From Termitidicoccus mucosus (GTDB lineage Bacteria > Verrucomicrobiota > Verrucomicrobiia > Opitutales > Opitutaceae), in assembly GCF_038725785.1 (NCBI RefSeq), contig NZ_CP109796.1, forward strand, positions 1,302,001 to 1,366,000: 64,000 bases of DNA. Direction: 5' to 3'. Positions 18,665 to 24,960 of this stretch are shown here, piece after piece (within the stretch, counting starts at the first letter, position 1; each line of letters opens with the position of its first letter). Made by a program: the position numbers and the translations under genes. The notes beneath the pieces were generated by a model. That model searched no databases. It had not been told where the DNA came from and was given only the letters and a program-made list of their open reading frames with translations.

Positions 18665-18694
18665 GGCAGCCTGCGCTACGTTGGCAGGGCGCAG
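18665..18694. repeat. REP-like hairpin between convergent sulfatase genes
   Basis: GGCAGCCTGCGCTAC (18665-18679) is one of three related intergenic copies (others at 21499 and 27928). CTGCGC (18671-18676) can pair with GCGCAG (18689-18694). The position between two convergent genes also allows a terminator role. Confidence 0.45.
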
Positions 18695-18699
18695 CAGCT

Positions 18700-20529
18700 T
18701 TATGGCAGGCGAGTGAGTTCGACGTATTTCACGCCGCGGACGGAGAGTTCGGTTTTGACTGTGACTTCGAATCGTCCGTCGCGCGCTGGGAGGGCGATGT
18801 TTTTGAAAACGAGTTCGGTATCGCCTGCGGCGAAAAATTTGCGGAGCCCGCGAGCACCGGGAAATGCGATGCTTGCCTCGCCATCTTTCTTGAATGGGTC
18901 GAAATATATTTTGATGTCGTAGCGAGCGGCGGTGACAACGCTGATTTCCCAGAAGCCGTGGCCGGCGGGGCTCCAGTTCGCCTTCGGGCCGCGCCAGTCT
19001 TGGCGCGTGAGGAGCACGGGGTTTTCTTGCGGGGCACCGACGGTGATACGTTGCGGTTTGTCGAAATCACGGTTGCGAAGAATGTTGTCGAACCAGGTGT
19101 CGTAGGTTTTTTTCATCTCGGCGACGCGGCCGGGATGTTGTTCGGCGACGTTGTGCATTTCGAAGGGGTCGGTGGCCATGTCGAAGAGCATGAAGTTGGT
19201 TTTGCCGTTCCAAGTTTCCCCGCCGCCTCCGAGAGGCTGCACGAGTTTCCAGTTTTGCGTGCGCACGGACATAGTGCGGTAGCGTTCGGGCGTGTCGCCG
19301 CGGTGCCATTGGAAAAAGAGCGCGCGGTCGGGCCAGTCGGCGGCAGTTTGCGTGCCGCGCATGAGCGGGACGAGGCTGCGTCCGTCAAACGTCGCGGTGG
19401 TTTGTTGCGGCGGTTGCGCGGCGGCAAGGTCAAGGAGCGTGGGCGCGAGGTCGATGACGCTGGCGATGGGCGTGACTTGCGTGCCGGCCTTGAGTTGGGC
19501 GGGCCAGCGGATGAAGCAGAATTGGTGGATGCCGCCTTCGAAGGTAGAGCCTTTCCAGCCGCGCAGGCCGCCGTTGTAACCGGCGTGCTGCTGGCTGCCG
19601 TTGTCGGAGAAGAATACGACGATGGTGTCGTCGGCGAGTTTGAGTTCGTCGAGTTGGGCGAGGAGGCGTCCGATGTTGTCGTCTATGTTTTCCACCATGC
19701 CGTAAACGCGGGCGAGTTCCTCGGGGTTGCGCTTCGTGGGTATGGGATTGCCCGCGGCGGGATATTTCGCTGGGTCGAAGGATGCGGGCGGATAATGTTT
19801 GCGATATTCATCGGGGACTTGGTGCGGCGAGTGCGGACAGTTGAAGGGGAGGTATACGAAGAAGGGTCTGTCGCGATTCTGCTCGATGAACTGCATGGCG
19901 GCGGCGGTGATGACGTCGCTGACGTAGCCGTCGGTCGTAATCCATTTGCCGTTGTGGAGCATGTGGGCGTTGAAGTAGGCACCGAGTTCGTCGGCGGGGT
20001 CGGGGGCGTCGCTAGGCTGGCCGAGCCCGCCGCCGTTGAGGACGAGACTTTCTTGAAAACCTTTGTCCATGGCGCGGCGCGGGTAGTTGTCGCCGAGGTG
20101 CCATTTGCCGAATATGCCGGTGCGATAGCCGTGGTCCGCGAACATTTGCGCGAGGGTGGTTGTTGACGGGTCCATCATGGAGCGCCCCATCCAGGTGTCG
20201 GTGAGGCCGCTGCGGTAGTAGTCGCGCCCAATCATGAGGCATGCGCGCGTCGGCGAACAGACGGGCATGGTGTTGAAGTTGACGAGCGAGACGCTTTGGC
20301 GGGCGAAACGGTCGAGGTTGGGTGTGCGGATGACCGGGTTGCCGGTTGCGCCAAGTTCGGCATAGCTTTGGTCGTCGGTAAGGATGACGATGACGTTGGG
20401 CGATTTTGGATTTTGGATTGCGGATTTTGGATTATCGGAAGCGGCGGGAGCAGCGAAGAGGGGGAGTGCGAGTGGCGCGGCGAGGAGTGCGGCGGAAGAT
20501 TTTGCGAGTATGCGCGTGATGTGTTTCAT
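18700..20529 (-). CDS. Secreted type I sulfatase with C-terminal beta-sandwich extension
   Basis: A 609-residue sulfatase from ATG 20529, where a signal peptide starts (about 1-27, ending PLFAAP). The longer frame to 20784 runs into a sigma-factor remnant and is not used. Metal site LTDDQSYAELG is at 50-60 and the formylglycine motif CSPTRACLMIGRDYYR begins at Cys91; GIFGKWHLGD and FFSDNGSQQH are present. After the catalytic domain, about 105 residues from ITVGAPQENPVLLT onward form an extra beta-rich domain, possibly carbohydrate binding. Residues 33-43 (NPKSAIQNPKS) derive from a short DNA repeat inserted between signal peptide and enzyme. It is read in the same direction as the response regulator, 274 bp downstream of it. 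Confidence 0.93.
   Translation of the reverse strand: MKHITRILAKSSAALLAAPLALPLFAAPAASDNPKSAIQNPKSPNVIVILTDDQSYAELGATGNPVIRTPNLDRFARQSVSLVNFNTMPVCSPTRACLMIGRDYYRSGLTDTWMGRSMMDPSTTTLAQMFADHGYRTGIFGKWHLGDNYPRRAMDKGFQESLVLNGGGLGQPSDAPDPADELGAYFNAHMLHNGKWITTDGYVSDVITAAAMQFIEQNRDRPFFVYLPFNCPHSPHQVPDEYRKHYPPASFDPAKYPAAGNPIPTKRNPEELARVYGMVENIDDNIGRLLAQLDELKLADDTIVVFFSDNGSQQHAGYNGGLRGWKGSTFEGGIHQFCFIRWPAQLKAGTQVTPIASVIDLAPTLLDLAAAQPPQQTTATFDGRSLVPLMRGTQTAADWPDRALFFQWHRGDTPERYRTMSVRTQNWKLVQPLGGGGETWNGKTNFMLFDMATDPFEMHNVAEQHPGRVAEMKKTYDTWFDNILRNRDFDKPQRITVGAPQENPVLLTRQDWRGPKANWSPAGHGFWEISVVTAARYDIKIYFDPFKKDGEASIAFPGARGLRKFFAAGDTELVFKNIALPARDGRFEVTVKTELSVRGVKYVELTRLP
20402..20434. repeat. Tandem GATTTTGG/GGATT repeat inside a sulfatase signal region
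   Basis: The plus strand repeats the unit GATTTTG-GATTTTG-GATTGCG-GATTTTG-GATT. On the coding strand it reads NPKSAIQNPKS, a low-complexity insert in frame just after the signal peptide of the sulfatase at 18700-20529. Confidence 0.7.
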
Positions 20530-20591
20530 TTTTCGAAAAGTTGGTGCGGTCTGTTGCAGAACGTGCCTGTGACACTGAAGGTCTAGAAGGT

Positions 20592-20688
20592 GCCACACCG
20601 CCGGAAACGCGCCGTGCAAATACGAGTTGAACTTGGCATGGTGCGTATGCACTTCCTGCGCAAACCATCGCGTTTCTTTCGACGACAT
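20592..20688 (-). pseudogene. Remnant of an RNA polymerase ECF sigma factor N-terminus
   Basis: From an ATG at 20688 the frame reads MSSKETRWFAQEVHTHHAKF and continues NSYLHGAFPAVWHLLD. This resembles the start of ECF sigma factors (xTRWFAEEVxxHxxxLRxYLRGxFP) up to the point where region 2 (DVDDVVQE) should follow, and there it ends. It stays in frame with the downstream sulfatase, so the track from 20784 to 18700 is one open frame. Identification is by eye from a short segment. Confidence 0.45.
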
Positions 20689-20803
20689 GTTCACGCCGGT
20701 CTGCACGCCAAGCATGGAATCGGTCTGTTTGGGGCATTTGGAGCGGGGGCCTGTGCGCGCTTCAGCAGTTTGACCGCAACACAAAACTCCATCACGACTG
20801 CGG

Positions 20804-21460
20804 CTATGTACCGCGCGACGAGGACGCCCCCATCACTTTCACGACGGCCTCGGTGCGCGAGCGGACATGGAGTTTTTCGTAGATGTGCCGCAGGTGCGTG
20901 CGCACCGTCGGGATGCTGATGTTGAGCTTGTCCGCGATTTCCTTGTTCGCGAAACCTTGCGAGAGATACTGCAGCAATTCGTGCTCGCGTTCGGTGAGCG
21001 TCGCGGTCGCAGCGGCGGCATCAGCGCTCGGCGGTGGTTCGCGAAACGAAAATACCACGCGACGCGCGATATGGCTGCTCATGGGCGCGCCGCCTTCGTG
21101 CGCTTCCTTAATCGCCGTGAGCACTTCGTCGGGTTTGGAACGTTTGATGAGATAACCGCTCGCGCCGGCCTTCAGCGCGCGAAAGATGAGTTCGCCGTCC
21201 TCATACATCGTCAGGATGATGATGGGGGTCGAGGGCAGGAGCGCACTCATGCGGCGCGTGCATTCGATGCCGGTCATCACGGGCAGATTCAAGTCCATGA
21301 TGATGACGGCGGGTTTGAGTGGCGGGAGTCTTTTGAGCGCCTCCTCGGCGGACGCACATTTCCCCACACATTGAAAGCCGGGCGTGTCGTCGATGATACG
21401 CGCAAGTGTGTTGCGCAAAACGAGGTCGTCTTCAACTATGCCAACGGTGGTGATGCTCAT
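20804..21460 (-). CDS. NarL/FixJ-type response regulator (LuxR HTH)
   Basis: A 218-residue response regulator. The receiver domain (1-120) has the acidic pocket EDD at 10-12, phosphoacceptor Asp56 in IIMDLNLPVMTG, LTMYEDGE and the conserved Lys in YLIKRSKPDE. A LuxR-type helix-turn-helix follows (about 153-215): LTEREHELLQYLSQGFANKEIA and ISIPTVRTHLRHIYEKL. Regulators of this type pair with HisKA_3 kinases, exactly the type at 3797-7042, and no other kinase or LuxR-type regulator is visible here. They usually bind short dyads next to promoters, so the ATCG-N7-CGAT boxes are good candidate targets. The gene lies 61 bp after the sulfatase at 21522-23234 and may be cotranscribed with it, giving autoregulation. 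Confidence 0.93.
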   Translation of the reverse strand: MSITTVGIVEDDLVLRNTLARIIDDTPGFQCVGKCASAEEALKRLPPLKPAVIIMDLNLPVMTGIECTRRMSALLPSTPIIILTMYEDGELIFRALKAGASGYLIKRSKPDEVLTAIKEAHEGGAPMSSHIARRVVFSFREPPPSADAAAATATLTEREHELLQYLSQGFANKEIADKLNISIPTVRTHLRHIYEKLHVRSRTEAVVKVMGASSSRGT

Positions 21461-21498
21461 GGGTGGGCGTGTTTTGGTGTCGAACAGTTATTCAAACT

Positions 21499-21513
21499 GG
21501 AAGTCTGCGCTAC
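21499..21513. repeat. REP-like copy
   Basis: GGAAGTCTGCGCTAC is a diverged copy of the element at 18665 and 27928. It lies between the response regulator start and the upstream sulfatase stop. Confidence 0.4.
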
Positions 21514-21521
21514 AAAAAACG

Positions 21522-23234
21522 TCAGTTTGCGGCGGGTTTAATCGGACGGGCGGGCGGAAGTTTTCCGCGAGCAAGGACTCCACAACGCTCCGCCCAGGCA
21601 TCGTAGAGATCGGCGAGTTCTTTCACTTTTTGCGGGTTGGCAGCGGCGAGATTTTTTTGCTCGGTACGGTCGTCTGCGATGTCGTAGAGCTCCCACGGTT
21701 TTTGATTTTGCGCGACGAGTTTCCATTTTCCAAGGCGCACCGCGCGGTTGCCTTCGTGCTCCCAGAAGAGCGGTGTGGCGCGCTCGACGTCGCCTGTCGC
21801 GTTGGCAAAAATGGGTAGCAGGCTTGCGCCTTCGAGTGGCTTGATATCGCGGCCTTCGTAGGCCGCGGGATGTTTCGCACCGGCCGCATCAACCAATGTG
21901 GCCATGATGTCGATGATGTGCCCGGTGTGTGTGGAGATAGTGCCGGGTTTTTGTATTCCGGCGGGCCAGCGGGCGATGAGCGGCGTGGCGATGCCGCCTT
22001 CGTGCGTGAAGTGTTTGTAGAGGCGGAAGGGCGTGTCGCTGACGTTGGCCCAAGGGATGCCGTAGCTTTGCCACACGTCCTCGGGGCCTGCAAAAACAGA
22101 ACGGTCGTTATTGCCGATGCGCACGGGGCGTCCGTCGCGCGTGCGGCTGGGAACGTCATACCATGACGGGTGAATGCGTTCGTCGCAGGCGCCGTTGTCG
22201 GAGAGAAATATGACGAGTGTGTTTTCGTCGAGACCGAGTTGCTTGAGGCGTATGCAAATGCGGCCGATGCCGGTGTCCATGTTTTCAACCATCGCGGCGT
22301 AGGTGGCCATGCGGTTGGCTTCCCATTCCTTGTCGCGCACGTTGTCCCATGCGCTGACGCGCTCATCGCGCGGCGAAAGCGGGTAGTTTTTGTCGATGAT
22401 ACCCATGTCGATTTGGCGCTGATAACGGGCGGAGCGGAGCTTGTCCCAGCCGTCGAGATAGCGTTTGCGATATTTCGCGATGTCGGCTTCGCGCGCTTGC
22501 AGCGGCCAGTGTGGCGCAGTGTAGGCGACGTAGAGAAAAAATGGGTTTCGTTCGCCAGCATCTACTTTTGCGTGGCGGTCAATTTCCGCAACAGCGCGCG
22601 CGGAAATGGCGTCGGTGTAATAATAATCGCGCGGCTGCGGCGTGAGAATGGGCGTGTTGCCTTCCGTGAGCGAGAAGGGGTCGTAGTAACTGTTCACGCC
22701 GTGGATGGTGCCGTAGTAATTTTCAAAGCCGCGCTGTAGCGGCCAGGTGTTTTTATTATCCCAGAAGGGCGTTTCGACTTCGCGGTTGAGTTGTTTTTTG
22801 CCGTCGAAATATATGTGTGCGACATGCCATTTTCCGACAGCGGACGTGCGGTAGCCAGCGAGCCGGAGTTCTTCGGCAATGGTGAGCGCGTTTTTGCTGA
22901 GTTCGCCTCGGTAGCCGGGGACGCCGCGGTCATCCATCATATTGCCGATGCCCGCTTGGTGCGAATAGAGGCCGGTGAGGAGCGACGCGCGCGTGGGACA
23001 GCAGCGGGGCGTGGTATAGAATTGCGTCATGCGCAGGCCGTCGCGCGCGAGGCGGTCGAGGTTGGGTGTTTCGATTTCGCCACCAAAGCAACCGATGTCG
23101 GAGTAGCCGAGGTCGTCAGCGAGAATGAGGACGATGTTGGGGCGAGACGGTTGCGCGACATTCGCAGCGGAACAACCAAGTGAAGCGCCCAGCATGGCGG
23201 GAATGGCGCCAGTCAGCAGTTTTCGGGTAATCAT
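21522..23234 (-). CDS. Secreted type I sulfatase
   Basis: A 570-residue sulfatase from ATG 23234 (signal peptide about 1-24, MITRKLLTGAIPAMLGASLG). Metal site LADDLGYSDIG is at 38-48 and the formylglycine motif CCPTRASLLTGLYSHQ starts at Cys78, followed by GKWHVAH and FLSDNGACDE. It closely parallels the sulfatase at 16894-18552 (same CCPTRA motif and AGIGNMMDD continuation). The promoter is unusual: TATAAT lies at 23250-23245, so transcription should begin about four bases before the ATG. The open frame upstream to 23279 would include the promoter and is rejected. The response regulator follows 61 bp downstream. Substrate unknown. Confidence 0.94.
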   Translation of the reverse strand: MITRKLLTGAIPAMLGASLGCSAANVAQPSRPNIVLILADDLGYSDIGCFGGEIETPNLDRLARDGLRMTQFYTTPRCCPTRASLLTGLYSHQAGIGNMMDDRGVPGYRGELSKNALTIAEELRLAGYRTSAVGKWHVAHIYFDGKKQLNREVETPFWDNKNTWPLQRGFENYYGTIHGVNSYYDPFSLTEGNTPILTPQPRDYYYTDAISARAVAEIDRHAKVDAGERNPFFLYVAYTAPHWPLQAREADIAKYRKRYLDGWDKLRSARYQRQIDMGIIDKNYPLSPRDERVSAWDNVRDKEWEANRMATYAAMVENMDTGIGRICIRLKQLGLDENTLVIFLSDNGACDERIHPSWYDVPSRTRDGRPVRIGNNDRSVFAGPEDVWQSYGIPWANVSDTPFRLYKHFTHEGGIATPLIARWPAGIQKPGTISTHTGHIIDIMATLVDAAGAKHPAAYEGRDIKPLEGASLLPIFANATGDVERATPLFWEHEGNRAVRLGKWKLVAQNQKPWELYDIADDRTEQKNLAAANPQKVKELADLYDAWAERCGVLARGKLPPARPIKPAAN

Positions 23235-23244
23235 TTTAAAAAAT

Positions 23245-23287
23245 ATTATAAGGACGGTGTGGCGCCCACAATCGTCCAAAGGGATGA
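23245..23287 (-). promoter_or_regulatory. Regulon box D with consensus -10, upstream of sulfatase 23234
   Basis: Minus-strand box TCATCCCTTTGGACGATTG at 23287-23269 is followed 19 bp later by a perfect TATAAT (23250-23245). No -35 consensus is visible; the position it should occupy overlaps the box, as expected for an activator-dependent promoter. Confidence 0.75.
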
Positions 23288-23533
23288 ACGATTAAAAGGC
23301 CTTGGCTTGCGACGATTTCCTTTTGTTTTGGCAGACAGGTGCAGCCATGAATCAGCTTGCCGAGAAACGATATACAGTTGAGCGTAACCTTGGTTTCCCT
23401 GGTGTCGCGGGGCGCGGCGTTCCCGGCCTTTCCGCTCTGCGCATGGCGCGTGCGCGTTGCGCAGAACACGGAGAGTAACAGCATCACGGGAAATCTTATG
23501 GGACAAATCATGTTTTATTGTCGCAGCTAACAA

Positions 23534-24943
23534 TCATTCTTCGCCGACGCTGTCGCCGGCATTTTTCCAAATGTGTTTCAATGCTTCCATTTCGGTAGCC
23601 TGACCTTTATCTCCCTGCGATTTCATCCAAGCGGCAAGCTTGTCGCAAAGGATGCCGGCACGGTTCTTGAATGCGGGGTCGTCGATAAGGTTGCGCATGT
23701 TCCAAGGGTCGTTTTCGCAATCGTAGAGTTCCTCGGCAGGGCGGTGCTGGTAGAGTTTGGTCATACCCACGGCTTGGGCGCTGCCGTTGCGGGCGGCTGC
23801 AAGCCACTCCCCATACCATGGGGTTTTGATGGCGGTGTTTTTAAAGGTGACACCGGGTGTGAGGTTGCGGACGTAGCGGTAGCGTTCATCGCGCACGGTG
23901 CGAATACCGTAGTAATCGGGGCCGCCATGAATGCCTCGCGAGGTTTGCAAGGCAAAGACGTGCTCCTTGTGCTTGTTTGTTTTGCCTTCGAGCATGGGAA
24001 GAAATGAACGCCCGTCGAGGTCGTCGGGCGCTTTGATGCCCGCTGCGTCGCAAACGGTGGGAATCATGTCGATGTATTCCACAAGCGCGTCGGATTTGCT
24101 GCCAGGCTTGATGTGTCCGGGCCAGCGAATGACACAGCCACTGCCGACGCCGGCATCGTAACATGTCCATTTAGCGAACGGAAAACTGCTGCCCTGCTCG
24201 GTGAGAACAATGACGATGGTGCTGTCGGCAAGACTGTGTTTGTCGAGCAGTGCGAGCATATCGCCGACCTGCCCGTCGAAATAGGTAATCTCTGCGAGAT
24301 AACGCGAGTAAGCGGCGCGCGTTTTGGGCGTATCGAAAAAGTTGGGCGGCAATTTGAGTTTGGCTGGCAGGTATTTCGATGCGTCGCCTTTATTCCAAGG
24401 CTCGTGCGGTTCGTGCGAACAGACAAAGAGGCCGAATGGTGTTTTGTTTTTTACGCAGTCGCCGAGAAACGTGTCAATGGCGGTGAAATCTGGATTTTGT
24501 CTCGGACGTTTGTTTTCCGGAATGGGGCGAGTGGAGAGGTATTCAAACGGAAATGCAGCGGGTGGATTGATATGCGTTTTCCCGGAGAGCGCGGCGCGGT
24601 AGCCAGCGCTCCTGAGCCAGCTGGCAATGCTGGTGACACCATCGCTAACGTATGTGTGGTTTGGATATGCGCCAGTTTTCACGGGATACTTCGCAGTGAA
24701 AAGCGCGTGGCGTGTGGGCGAGCACATGGGCGACGCCTGAAAGCAGCGCGTCAAGTTCATGCCCTCGCCGGCGAGACGCATCAGGTGCGGTGTTTTTGCG
24801 GGGCCGCCGTAAATTTCGGTGTCGTATTTGGTGCAGTCGTCGGCGATGACAAGAACTAGGTTGGGCGAATCAGGAGCGGCTCGCGCGGCCATTGCCGAGC
24901 TAGCAGCGGCAATGACAGCAAATGAGATAAGCGCGGGGCGCAT
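23534..24943 (-). CDS. Secreted type I sulfatase (heparan N-sulfatase-like)
   Basis: A 469-residue sulfatase with signal peptide (about 1-22, ending AMAARA). Metal site VIADDCTKYDTEIYGG is at 32-47 and the formylglycine motif CSPTRHALFTAKYPVK starts at Cys74. The ADDCTKYD start, ALSGKTHINP and LTEQGSSFPFAKWTCYD set it apart from the other five and resemble the N-sulfoglucosamine sulfohydrolase-like branch, although that branch also includes O-sulfatases. It is the third gene of an operon after the autotransporter and the TonB receptor (17 bp away), so its product may process what the receptor imports. It should act in the periplasm. Confidence 0.93.
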   Translation of the reverse strand: MRPALISFAVIAAASSAMAARAAPDSPNLVLVIADDCTKYDTEIYGGPAKTPHLMRLAGEGMNLTRCFQASPMCSPTRHALFTAKYPVKTGAYPNHTYVSDGVTSIASWLRSAGYRAALSGKTHINPPAAFPFEYLSTRPIPENKRPRQNPDFTAIDTFLGDCVKNKTPFGLFVCSHEPHEPWNKGDASKYLPAKLKLPPNFFDTPKTRAAYSRYLAEITYFDGQVGDMLALLDKHSLADSTIVIVLTEQGSSFPFAKWTCYDAGVGSGCVIRWPGHIKPGSKSDALVEYIDMIPTVCDAAGIKAPDDLDGRSFLPMLEGKTNKHKEHVFALQTSRGIHGGPDYYGIRTVRDERYRYVRNLTPGVTFKNTAIKTPWYGEWLAAARNGSAQAVGMTKLYQHRPAEELYDCENDPWNMRNLIDDPAFKNRAGILCDKLAAWMKSQGDKGQATEMEALKHIWKNAGDSVGEE

Positions 24944-24960
24944 GGATAAAAAATTCGTCC

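Noticed and set aside
20705-20740. TCTGTTTGGGGCATTTGG, similar to the box at 16839
   Set aside because: It is on the strand pointing away from the sulfatase and has GGGGCATT in place of GGACGATT.
23288-23533. Short open frames on the minus strand between two sulfatase genes
   Set aside because: No coding pattern or start signal; treated as intergenic sequence upstream of box D.
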